Below are positions 40,931 through 49,056 of a stretch of 64,000 nt of DNA, one piece after another (the stretch's first letter is position 1; every line of letters starts with the position of its first letter). The DNA comes from DASZTV01 sp035550655. Lineage in GTDB: Bacteria > Actinomycetota > Actinomycetes > JAFAQI01. Below the pieces are notes generated by a model. That model did not search any database. It was given only the letters and a program-made list of their open reading frames with translations, and was not told the origin of the DNA. Location of the stretch: the NCBI GenBank assembly GCA_035550655.1, contig DASZOU010000031.1, positions 29,455 to 93,454 on the forward strand, in the 5' to 3' direction. Both the position numbers and the translations under genes were made by a program.

Positions 40931-41862
40931 GCCGGATCGCGGAGTCGCTGTTCTGGATCGGCCGGCTGGTCGAGCGCGCCGAGGACGTCTCCCGCGTTCT
41001 CGACGTGTCCGTGCACCTGTTGCTCGAGGACTGGTCGGGCAGCGACGCCGAGATCTGCCGGGCATTGCTGGCCGTCATCGGAGTCGAGCACGATCCCGAC
41101 GCGGATGTGGATCCCCAGGCTGTGCTCGACCGGCTTGCCTACGAGCGGACCAGCCCGGTGTGGAGCTCGCTCGAGGGCGCCAGAGAGAACGCTCGCACCG
41201 TCCGCGAGGTCATTCCGTCGGAGCTGTGGGTGTGCCTCAACACGACGTACAACGCGCTGCCGGCGCAACGCGCGAAGGCGCGTGATGCCGGCCCGTCCGC
41301 CTTCTTCACCTTCGTCAAGGATCGCGCCGCGCTGTTGTCCGGCTTGGCGGACGGAACCATGAGCCACGACGACGGTTGGCGGTACGTCGTGCTCGGGCGA
41401 AGCCTTGAACGCGCCGACATGACGGCGCGTGCGCTGTCGTTGTTCCAGGTCGTCGGAGATCGGGCGACCTCCGCGGGTGCTCTGTTGCGCAGCTGCGCGG
41501 CGTACGAGTCCTTCCTTCGCACCTACCGTGGCGTTCTCGATCCCGATCGCGCGACGGCCTTCCTGCTGCTCGACCGGCTGTTCCCGCGCTCCGTGTACGC
41601 CGCGCTGTCGGTGGCGGAACGCCAGCTCGCGGACCTGCTCCCACCCAGTGACTCGCGGCTGGGGGTTGTCGACCCGGCGTTGCTCGCGTTGGGTCGGATG
41701 CGGACGAATCTGGAGTTCACCGCACCCGAGGAGGTGATGGACGACCTGCCGAGGCGGATCCAGGCGATCCAGCACGGATGCGGGGTCGTCACCGATGCGG
41801 TGGCGGAGCGGTTCTTCCGCGCGGCGTCGACCATCGAGTGGGTCGCTGGGGGTGTGTCGTGA
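40924..41862 (+). CDS. Alpha-E domain protein (DUF403)
   Basis: A 312-residue, all-helical alpha-E protein: LSRIAESLFWIGRLVERAEDVSRVLDV at the start, LWVCLNTTYNAL in the middle and SHDDGWRYVVLGRSLERADMTARAL further on. Alpha-E proteins occur almost always with the ATP-grasp protein upstream and the transglutaminase-like protein downstream. They may act as a helper or substrate-presenting subunit. The GTG start overlaps the ATP-grasp gene by 7 nt and the next gene by 4 nt. Confidence 0.92.
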   Translation: MLSRIAESLFWIGRLVERAEDVSRVLDVSVHLLLEDWSGSDAEICRALLAVIGVEHDPDADVDPQAVLDRLAYERTSPVWSSLEGARENARTVREVIPSELWVCLNTTYNALPAQRAKARDAGPSAFFTFVKDRAALLSGLADGTMSHDDGWRYVVLGRSLERADMTARALSLFQVVGDRATSAGALLRSCAAYESFLRTYRGVLDPDRATAFLLLDRLFPRSVYAALSVAERQLADLLPPSDSRLGVVDPALLALGRMRTNLEFTAPEEVMDDLPRRIQAIQHGCGVVTDAVAERFFRAASTIEWVAGGVS

Positions 41863-42704
41863 CCTGGCGGCTCGAGGTGGTGCACCAGACGCGTTACGCC
41901 TACGAGGAGCCGGTTCAGTCGTCGTACAACGAGGCTCGCGTGACCCCGATGACCGACGACCACCAGCTGGTGGTGAGCAGCCGGTTCAGCACCGAGCCTA
42001 GGGTGGCGGTGCGCCGGTACGTCGACTACTGGGGTTCGCAGGTCACGGAGTTCGAGGTGCTGGAGCCGCACCAGGAGCTGGTCGTGACGAGCACGATGGT
42101 GGTGGAGACCGAGGGCGCGGTCCCGCCCGGTGACGGTGCCGGATGGGACGACTTGGCGGACCCCGCGGTCGCGGACCGCCACTCCGAGTTCCTCGCGGCA
42201 ACGACGTACACAGCGGCTGCACCCGAGCTGGTGGCCGCGTCGCGCGAGCTCGCGGCGAGCTGCAGCTCTCCGGTCGACGCCGCGGTCGCGGTGTCGCGGT
42301 GGGTCAACGGGGAGATGGCCTACGTGCCGGGCGCGACCGGAGTGCACACCGACGCGCGTGAGGCGTGGGAAGCCCGCCGTGGCGTCTGCCAGGACTTCGC
42401 CCACGTCGCGATCGTGGCGCTTCGTGCCATGGGGGTGCCGTCGCGGTACGTCTCGGGTTACCTGCACCCGGCACGCGAGCCCGGGGTGGGCGAGCGGCGA
42501 GGCGGCGAGAGTCACGCCTGGGTCGAGGTGTGGACCGGCGAGTGGTGGGGCTTCGACCCCACCAACCTCGAGCCGATCGGGCATCGGCACGTCGCCGTCG
42601 CCCGCGGCCGCGACTACGCCGACGTCGCTCCCGTGCGCGGGGTGCACTCGGGCGGCGGGGCGGCGGAGTTGACGGTCGAGGTCACCTCGACGTTGCTGCG
42701 CTGA
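41859..42704 (+). CDS. Transglutaminase-like cysteine protease family protein
   Basis: A 281-residue protein with a beta-sandwich N-domain (TWRLEVVHQTRYAYEEPVQSSYNEARVTPM) and a transglutaminase-like core. The catalytic Cys is in ARRGVCQDFAHVAIVALRAMGVPSRYVSGYL, the His in ESHAWVEVWTGEWWGFDPTN, and the following Asp is in FDPTN. It belongs with the ATP-grasp and alpha-E genes in one operon; the family can cleave or form amide bonds. The GTG start overlaps the preceding stop by 4 nt and gives the usual length. Confidence 0.92.
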   Translation: MTWRLEVVHQTRYAYEEPVQSSYNEARVTPMTDDHQLVVSSRFSTEPRVAVRRYVDYWGSQVTEFEVLEPHQELVVTSTMVVETEGAVPPGDGAGWDDLADPAVADRHSEFLAATTYTAAAPELVAASRELAASCSSPVDAAVAVSRWVNGEMAYVPGATGVHTDAREAWEARRGVCQDFAHVAIVALRAMGVPSRYVSGYLHPAREPGVGERRGGESHAWVEVWTGEWWGFDPTNLEPIGHRHVAVARGRDYADVAPVRGVHSGGGAAELTVEVTSTLLR

Positions 42705-42734
42705 GCACGTTCACTGTCGGCGTAGCCCGGCCGC

Positions 42735-42762
42735 TCGACATCTGTTGCATTGTAAGTATGTA
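42735..42762 (+). promoter_or_regulatory. Candidate promoter before 42799 gene
   Basis: TCGACA (42735-42740) and TATGTA (42757-42762) are separated by 16 bp in an unusually AT-rich patch. Transcription would start near 42769, about 30 nt before the gene. Confidence 0.4.
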
Positions 42763-42798
42763 ATCGCTGCTACGGATCCCCAGCGTATGGAGGACGAG

Positions 42799-43314
42799 AT
42801 GGCAGCGGAGATCGCAGCATGGTTCACCGGCCGGTTGCCGGCTGAGTGGGTGAGCGGGGAGCCGACGGTCACGGTGGACCGGGACGAGGTCGTCGTGGTG
42901 GTCCCGATCGCGGCCCCGGAGCCGCCCGCGGACGGTGGCGAGGAGGCGGTGGCCAGCGCGATCGCCGGCCGCATCTCGCGGTTCCGCGAGGACACCCGTG
43001 AGCAGCGGATGCGCATCGCGGCGGAAGCCGAGCACCGGTTCGGTCGCAAGATCAGCTGGGGCGTGGCGTGCGGCGACCGCAAGGCGCTGTTCACCAACGT
43101 CTCGAGCCCCGTCATGACCCGGTTGCGGCAACCGGAGCGGGCAGTGCTCGACACGCTGGTCGACGCCGGTGTGGCGCGTTCGCGCTCCGACGCGCTCCTG
43201 TGGTGCGTGCGCATGGTCCGCGACCACACGGAGGACTGGCTGGGCGAGCTTCGCGAGGCGCTGCGCGAGGTCGAGCGACTGCGGGAGGCGGGGCCGGCTG
43301 CAGCAAGCGGATAG
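42799..43314 (+). CDS. Unknown cytosolic protein (171 aa)
   Basis: A 171-residue protein. The first half has a beta-rich segment with many valines (GEPTVTVDRDEVVVVVPIAAPE). The middle is basic and helical (AGRISRFREDTREQRMRIAAEAEHRFGRKISWGVACGDRKALF). The end (LRQPERAVLDTLVDAGVARSRSDALLWCVRMVRDHTEDWLGELREALREVERL) resembles a ribbon-helix-helix/antitoxin-like DNA-binding region. The ATG at 42799 has GGAGG 5 nt upstream; an ATG at 42787 would add four residues. No toxin gene is nearby. Possibly a transcription regulator. Confidence 0.65.
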   Translation: MAAEIAAWFTGRLPAEWVSGEPTVTVDRDEVVVVVPIAAPEPPADGGEEAVASAIAGRISRFREDTREQRMRIAAEAEHRFGRKISWGVACGDRKALFTNVSSPVMTRLRQPERAVLDTLVDAGVARSRSDALLWCVRMVRDHTEDWLGELREALREVERLREAGPAAASG

Positions 43315-43459
43315 CCCCTCGCGGGTGTCCGGGTGGGGCGTAGCGGGAATACAGAACGCGCGTTATGCTTGGAGACCTTCCCACCTCGCGTGACCGTGCC
43401 GCTACTTTTGCGAGCACCTTCCCCGGGCACAGGAACAGGGCAACCCGTAGGAGACGTGA

Positions 43460-45280
43460 ATGACGATCGCCCCGTCGATCCCGGGCCTCGATGAGGCCCC
43501 GACCACGCACGGGGGGCTCGTCCAGTGGGTGCGTGACACCGCTGCGCTCACGACGCCGGATCGCGTCGTGTGGTGCGACGGCTCCGAGGAGGAGTGGGAC
43601 CGCCTCACCCGGGAGCTGGTGGACGCGGGCACGCTGATCCGCCTCAACCCGGCGCTGCGGCCGAACTCGTTCTACGCGAGGTCGGATCCGAAGGACGTGG
43701 CCCGCGTCGAGAGCCGCACCTTCATCTGCTCGCAGCGCGAAGCGGACGCCGGCCCCACCAACAACTGGGTCGAGCCGAGTGAGATGCGGGCGAAGCTCAA
43801 CGGCCTGTTCGCGGGCTGCATGCGCGGCCGGACGATGTACGTCGTCCCGTTCTGCATGGGTCCGATCGGCTCACCGATCTCCGCGCTCGGCGTGGAGATC
43901 ACCGACTCGCCGTACGTCGCGATCTCGATGAAGATCATGACCCGGATGGGCAAGGCCGCCCTCGACGCCCTCGGCGACGACGGCTTCTTCGTCCCTGCCG
44001 TGCACTCTGTCGGCGCGCCGCTCGAACCCGGGCAGGCGGACGTGGCGTGGCCGTGCAACGAGGAGAAGTGGATCGTTCACTTCCCGGAGAGCCGCGAGAT
44101 CTGGTCCTACGGCTCCGGGTACGGCGGCAACGCACTGCTCGGCAAGAAGTGCTACGCGCTGCGCATCGCGAGCGTGATGGCGCGCGACGAGGGCTGGCTC
44201 GCCGAGCACATGCTCATCCTGAAGCTGACATCACCCGAGGGCCAGGCTCGGTACATCGCGGCGGCGTTCCCCAGCGCCTGTGGCAAGACCAACCTCGCGA
44301 TGCTGCAGCCGACGTTGCCGGGCTGGAAGGCCGAGACGGTCGGTGACGACATCTGCTGGATGCGGTTCGGCGAGGACGGCCGGCTCCGCGCGATCAACCC
44401 CGAGGCCGGGTTCTTCGGCGTCGCGCCGGGCACGGGGGCGTCGACGAACAAGAACGCGATCGACACGCTGCACGCGAACTGCATCTACACGAACGTCGCT
44501 CTCACCGACGACGGCGATGTGTGGTGGGAGGGGCTGACCGACACCCCGCCCGCGCACCTCATCGACTGGAAAGGCCGCGACTGGACCCCCGACTCGGACG
44601 AGCCGGCGGCGCACCCGAACGCTCGCTTCACCGCACCCGCGTCGCAGTGTCCGACGATCGCCCCGGAGTGGGAGGACCCGGCCGGCGTGCCGATCGACGC
44701 GATCCTGTTCGGCGGGCGACGCGCCAGCAGCGTTCCGCTGGTGACCGAGGCCTTCGACTGGGAGCACGGCGTCTTCCTGGCCTCGAACGTCGCGTCGGAA
44801 GGCACGGCCGCCGCGGAGAACAAGGTCGGCGAGCTGCGCCGCGACCCGTTCGCGATGCTGCCGTTCTGCGGCTACAACATGGGCGACTACTTCGCGCACT
44901 GGCTCTCGATCGGCGCGAAGACGGACGCCGAGAAGCTGCCCCGGATCTACTTCGTCAACTGGTTCCGCAAGGACGCCGAGGGCAACTACGTCTGGCCCGG
45001 CTTCGGTGAGAACAGCCGCGTCCTGAAGTGGGTCAGCGAGCGGATCGCCGGTACGGCGGATGCCGTCGACACCCCGATCGGCCGGCTGCCGTCGCGTGAC
45101 TCGCTGGACGTCGACGGGCTGGGCCTGACCGACGACCAGCTGGACCTGCTCCTCACGGTGGACGTCGAGACGTGGCGCGAGGAAGCGGCCCTCGTTCACC
45201 CGCACTACGAACGTTTCGGGTCGCACCTGCCCAAGCCGTTGTGGGACCAGCTCGCCGCGCTGGAGTCGCGTCTCAGCTAG
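43460..45280 (+). CDS. pckG: Phosphoenolpyruvate carboxykinase (GTP)
   Basis: A 606-residue GTP-dependent PEPCK that converts oxaloacetate to phosphoenolpyruvate, the first committed step of gluconeogenesis. The P-loop with the active-site cysteine is FPSACGKTNLAML (about residues 271-283). Metal and substrate residues are in GYGGNALLGKKCYALR. The nucleotide-binding part is in FGGRRASSVPLV and NYVWPGFGENSRVLKW. An ATG start with AGGAGA upstream. The 145-bp leader contains a TATGCT (43364-43369) that may be the -10 of its promoter. The stop shares CTAG with the convergent gene. Confidence 0.98.
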   Translation: MTIAPSIPGLDEAPTTHGGLVQWVRDTAALTTPDRVVWCDGSEEEWDRLTRELVDAGTLIRLNPALRPNSFYARSDPKDVARVESRTFICSQREADAGPTNNWVEPSEMRAKLNGLFAGCMRGRTMYVVPFCMGPIGSPISALGVEITDSPYVAISMKIMTRMGKAALDALGDDGFFVPAVHSVGAPLEPGQADVAWPCNEEKWIVHFPESREIWSYGSGYGGNALLGKKCYALRIASVMARDEGWLAEHMLILKLTSPEGQARYIAAAFPSACGKTNLAMLQPTLPGWKAETVGDDICWMRFGEDGRLRAINPEAGFFGVAPGTGASTNKNAIDTLHANCIYTNVALTDDGDVWWEGLTDTPPAHLIDWKGRDWTPDSDEPAAHPNARFTAPASQCPTIAPEWEDPAGVPIDAILFGGRRASSVPLVTEAFDWEHGVFLASNVASEGTAAAENKVGELRRDPFAMLPFCGYNMGDYFAHWLSIGAKTDAEKLPRIYFVNWFRKDAEGNYVWPGFGENSRVLKWVSERIAGTADAVDTPIGRLPSRDSLDVDGLGLTDDQLDLLLTVDVETWREEAALVHPHYERFGSHLPKPLWDQLAALESRLS

Positions 45281-46020
45281 GCGAGCGACCAGACCACGTC
45301 GAGGGTCACGGTCACCGACTGCTTGCCGGCGCTGATCGGCAGGGCCGCCTTCGCGGCACTGAACGCAAGCCCGTCGGCATAGGGCCGCGGGGGAGCCGAC
45401 GTCTGCGTCGACTCCTTGATCGACACGACCTGACCGAGCGTCTCCCCGGCAAGCTGCGCGTCGGTCTGCGCCGCCTCCTTGGCCTGGGTGAAGGCGTCGG
45501 TGCGTGCGGCGTCAAGGGCCTTCGACTTGTCCGAGATGTCGAGGGAGATGCCGTCGAAGCTGACGGCGTTGCCCACGGCCGACGTCACCGACGACAGGAC
45601 GTTGCCGCCGCGCTTGAGCGGCATTCGCACCGACAGCGACTCGCTGGCGTCGTATCCGATGATGTGACTGTGGTCGTCGTACGCCGGGTTGAGCTCCAGG
45701 TCGGTGGTCTGCAGCTCGCTCTTGCGCAGGCCCTTGCCGATGAGCGTCGACTGAACCCGCGTCATGTCGGCCGTGACACCGTCGATGGCGCCCTGGGCTG
45801 AGGACTGCCGGCTGTGCACCGTGAGGTTGGCGACCACCGTGTCCGGGATTCCGTAGCCGGTGCCGTCACCACTGACGGTGATCGTGTGGTTCGCGGTCGG
45901 CGAGGTGGCGGTCGCCGGGCCACCGCCGGAGGTGACGGCGACCACGACCGCGAGCGATGCGGTGATGATCGAGAGCAGGGCGATCGCGACGATGCCTGCG
46001 CGGGAGCTGAGGCGGTTCAT
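45277..46020 (-). CDS. SIMPL (DUF541) domain secreted protein
   Basis: A 247-residue protein with an N-terminal membrane anchor or signal (AGIVAIALLSIITASLAVVVAVTSGGG). It is followed by the SIMPL/DUF541 domain: TITVSGDGTGYGIPDTVVANLTVHSRQSSAQGAIDGV, LNPAYDDHSHIIGYDASESLSVRMPL and SIKESTQTSAPPRPYADGLAF. The domain occurs in periplasmic or surface proteins of unknown biochemical role. It is convergent with pckG, with a shared CTAG at the stops. Confidence 0.88.
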   Translation of the reverse strand: MNRLSSRAGIVAIALLSIITASLAVVVAVTSGGGPATATSPTANHTITVSGDGTGYGIPDTVVANLTVHSRQSSAQGAIDGVTADMTRVQSTLIGKGLRKSELQTTDLELNPAYDDHSHIIGYDASESLSVRMPLKRGGNVLSSVTSAVGNAVSFDGISLDISDKSKALDAARTDAFTQAKEAAQTDAQLAGETLGQVVSIKESTQTSAPPRPYADGLAFSAAKAALPISAGKQSVTVTLDVVWSLA

Positions 46021-46088
46021 GAGGGTTCCTGTCTGTCGGCGTCTTGCCGATCAGACGTCATTCGCCCCGCAATGGTTTCCTCGTCGGC

Positions 46089-48068
46089 CTACGAGAGAGG
46101 CTGCGCTTTCAGGTCGCCGTTGCGGTCGATCCACGCCAGGACGCCGCCCGCCACCTGCGGGCCCGCCATCGGGTAGTCCGCCGTCAGCAGCGCGGCGGCG
46201 GCAGTGGCGCCGTAGGGCTGCAGCAGGAACGTCATCGCCGAGTGGAAGCGCACCGTGCGAGCGCTCGGGAACAGCGGCGCGGCCGCGCCCGGTGCGGACG
46301 TGGTCTGCTCGAGCACGAGGCCGGCGTCGCTGAGCTGCCAGACGTTCACCGTGTCCGGCAGCTGAGCAGCGGCAGCCGTCCCCGACATGTCGCGGTAGAA
46401 CGCAACGTCTCCGCCGGCACCCGGCGGGTAGCTGTTCCAGGCGACCAACTGTCCGTGAACGAACAGCTGGTCCGACACGATCCGGGCGCCTGTGGCCACC
46501 GTCCGCACGCTGCCGTTGGCAAGGTCCTTGAGCCGGATGACGCCGCTGAGATCGGCGTAGGCGAGCCAGTGACCGCTCAACGCGAAACCGCTGACGGTGT
46601 ACGCCGTTGAGCGGTGGGTGTGCAGGTTGTAGAGCCGCGCGTGACGATCGTCGGTGAAGTAGGCCACGCGGTGCGCGCCCACGGTGACGGGCAGGTACCG
46701 GTCGACGCCCCGGATCGTCGCCCGCCGCGACGCGGTGATCACGCGCAGTGTCTCGCCGCCGTTCTGGCCCACCGCGGAGTTGTTGAGCTCGGTGGGATAG
46801 GCCACGGTGTCTCCCGCGGCGGCGAGCTGGCCTCGCCGCGCCTTGGACGTGGCGACCCGCCGGTTCGGGCCCGCCGTCACTCGGGCCGGGACGGCGGTGG
46901 TGGCCAGGGTGCGTTGGCGCACCGTCGCGCCGTGGCTCGCGGACTCCAGCCACACGACCGAGCCGGCCGCGAGCGCGAACTCCGTCGCTTCGGTCCGCGC
47001 GCTGGTCGCCCGCAGCACGGTTGTGGTGTGCCGTGCGTCGGAGCTCAGCTCGAGACCCACGTGCCGCTTCGGGTCGGTGGTGAGGAAGCCGCCGAGGCCG
47101 GCGACCGGCGAGGCGCCGACCTTCGCTGCCGAGCGCACGACGCCGCTCTTGGTCAGCACCCGCAGCTTCCCGGATTCGGTGAGCCAGCCCGCCCGGGCGC
47201 CGAGCATCGTCGCGGGTTGCGGCTGGTCGGCGGTGACGGCGTACGCCGGTCCTCCGTCGAGTGGGTCGAGGAAGATGTTGCGGATCCCGGAGTTGTCCTC
47301 GCCGGTGAAGTAGTACGACCCGCAGGCAGCGCCGCGGGCTGACACGGACCAGCACACCGGAGTGTTCGTGCCTCCGGGAAGGTCGGTGAGCCGCGACACG
47401 TCGAGCGGGGTGACGGCGCTGTCGGCGAAGGACACGAAGGCGATCTGGCTGTCGTTCCACACCACGACACCGGCCGGGCCCGAGACCGCGTTGACGTCCT
47501 GCGCGCTGTCGAACGGGTCGCCGATCGCTCTCGCCGAGCCCTCGCCCTCCGTGGCGCTGACGTCGTACAGCATCCCGGCCGCGTCGATCTCCACCCAGCC
47601 GTCCGGGGCGGACGCGAGGTAGCGCCTGCCGGCAGCGACCGTCGCGACGTTGTCGCCGCCCTGCGCGCCCGGCTGAGGTGGCTGCCACCAGTACACGCGA
47701 TTCCGGTCGGACCGGCTTGGCGCGGTGAGCGTATAGCCCGAGAGCGAGAACGCCCCCATGTCCGGGGTGGCCGTGCCGAAGCTCCGCGCGGCACCGCTGG
47801 CCGTCACCGCCAGGAGATCTCCGCTGGGGTCCGCTGTGTCACCGACGCGGTTCTGGCGCTCGAAGACGGCCCACGGCTGCCCGAACGAAGACGGGCTCTT
47901 CGTGGCGGCGATCGGGGTGACGAAGGTCTTCGCCGTCGTGCTCTGAGGGTGGTTGAGGGTCTTGACGGCGCCGGTCGGCGTCCCGATCGCGGCAGCAGGG
48001 AGGACGCTCGCGATCAGCGCGGCAGCGGCGAAGGCGGTCGCCGTGGGTCGCCTGATGGTCGTTCGCAT
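46089..48068 (-). CDS. Secreted beta-propeller-like protein
   Basis: A 659-residue protein with a signal peptide (TAFAAAALIASVLPAAAIG). The rest is built of repeated strand-rich segments with Trp/Gly-turn patterns (GYTLTAPSRSDRNRVYWWQPPQPG, GRRYLASAPDGWVEID, GPAGVVVWNDSQIAFVSF, GHWLAYADLSGVIRLKDLANG) that look like TolB/PQQ-type beta-propeller blades. No catalytic site is visible. It may be a surface or cell-wall-associated protein. The gene lies 68 bp upstream of the SIMPL gene and could be cotranscribed with it. Confidence 0.75.
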   Translation of the reverse strand: MRTTIRRPTATAFAAAALIASVLPAAAIGTPTGAVKTLNHPQSTTAKTFVTPIAATKSPSSFGQPWAVFERQNRVGDTADPSGDLLAVTASGAARSFGTATPDMGAFSLSGYTLTAPSRSDRNRVYWWQPPQPGAQGGDNVATVAAGRRYLASAPDGWVEIDAAGMLYDVSATEGEGSARAIGDPFDSAQDVNAVSGPAGVVVWNDSQIAFVSFADSAVTPLDVSRLTDLPGGTNTPVCWSVSARGAACGSYYFTGEDNSGIRNIFLDPLDGGPAYAVTADQPQPATMLGARAGWLTESGKLRVLTKSGVVRSAAKVGASPVAGLGGFLTTDPKRHVGLELSSDARHTTTVLRATSARTEATEFALAAGSVVWLESASHGATVRQRTLATTAVPARVTAGPNRRVATSKARRGQLAAAGDTVAYPTELNNSAVGQNGGETLRVITASRRATIRGVDRYLPVTVGAHRVAYFTDDRHARLYNLHTHRSTAYTVSGFALSGHWLAYADLSGVIRLKDLANGSVRTVATGARIVSDQLFVHGQLVAWNSYPPGAGGDVAFYRDMSGTAAAAQLPDTVNVWQLSDAGLVLEQTTSAPGAAAPLFPSARTVRFHSAMTFLLQPYGATAAAALLTADYPMAGPQVAGGVLAWIDRNGDLKAQPLS

Positions 48069-48174
48069 ATCTCATTGAACGCCCGGGCCGGGACGATGGT
48101 TGACGGGCGTAACCTTCATGGGTCAGCGTCGGCGATGCCGGCTCCGCTTGTGGGTAGTGCGCGGCGAGGTGAAC

Positions 48175-48942
48175 GTGAAGGTTCGCGACCTCGTGTACGG
48201 CGTGTACGAGCGCCGGCTGGTTGCCAACCTCGCCGACGCGCCACGGCCTCGCCACGTCGGGGTCATCCTCGACGGCAACCGTCGCTGGGCTCGGCAGGTC
48301 GGAGCCGACGATGTCGCTCGCGGCCACCAGGCGGGGGCGGACCGGATCACGGACCTGCTCGGCTGGTGCGGCGAAGCGGGCGTCGAGGTCGTGACGCTCT
48401 GGTTGCTGTCGAACGACAATCTCGCACGGCCGGAAGCCGAGATCGCGCAGCTGCTCGCGATCATCGAAGAGACGGTGCGGGAGCTGAGCGCGCCGGACCA
48501 ACCGTGGCGGGTGCATCCGCTCGGTGCGCTCGACCTGCTTCCCGACTCGACGGTGCGGGCACTCAAAGACGCCGCCGAGGTCACGCGCGACAAGGCCGGG
48601 CTGCTCGTCAACGTCGCGATCGGGTACGGCGGTCGCCGCGAGATCACGGACGCCGTCCGCAGTCTGCTTCAGGAGCACGCGTCCCGCGGTGCGTCGCTCG
48701 AGGAGGTCGCCGACGTGCTCGACGTCGAGCACATCGCCGATCACCTCTACACCCGGGGCCAGCCGGACCCCGACCTGGTGATCCGGACCTCCGGCGAGCA
48801 GCGGCTGTCGGGGTTCCTGCTCTGGCAGAGCGCCCACTCCGAGTTCTACTTCTGCGACGCGCTGTGGCCGGACTTCCGGCGGATCGACTTCCTGCGCGCG
48901 CTCCGCTCGTACGCCCTCCGTGAGCGCCGCCACGGCGCCTAG
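48175..48942 (+). CDS. uppS: Short-chain cis-prenyltransferase (Z-farnesyl or undecaprenyl diphosphate synthase type)
   Basis: A 255-residue cis-prenyltransferase. The catalytic Asp is in GVILDGNRRWAR (about residue 33), followed by GHQAGADRITDLL and VTLWLLSNDNLARPEAEI. The C-terminal signature is LVIRTSGEQRLSGFLLWQSAHSEFYF. The enzyme joins isopentenyl diphosphate units to an allylic primer in cis for wall-carrier lipid. Actinobacteria often have two homologues, one making Z-farnesyl diphosphate and one making decaprenyl diphosphate, and this gene next to PhoH resembles the former (Rv1086-like), so the symbol is provisional. GTG 48175 has GAGG upstream. Confidence 0.88.
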   Translation: MKVRDLVYGVYERRLVANLADAPRPRHVGVILDGNRRWARQVGADDVARGHQAGADRITDLLGWCGEAGVEVVTLWLLSNDNLARPEAEIAQLLAIIEETVRELSAPDQPWRVHPLGALDLLPDSTVRALKDAAEVTRDKAGLLVNVAIGYGGRREITDAVRSLLQEHASRGASLEEVADVLDVEHIADHLYTRGQPDPDLVIRTSGEQRLSGFLLWQSAHSEFYFCDALWPDFRRIDFLRALRSYALRERRHGA

Positions 48943-49056
48943 TTAACCCGCTCGTCACCCGCGGTCGGGCGTGTCGGTAGCCCGGTCTCGCCGCCGTTGG
49001 TCGTACCGTCGGCGTTGATGGTCGGCCAGCCCGCCGACCGGGTTCCCGGAGGCCAC

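Noticed and set aside
46051..47688. 545-codon frame in another frame of the beta-propeller gene
   Set aside because: Shadow on the same strand; Arg/Gly-rich and without signal peptide, while 46089-48068 has a signal peptide and blade-like repeats.
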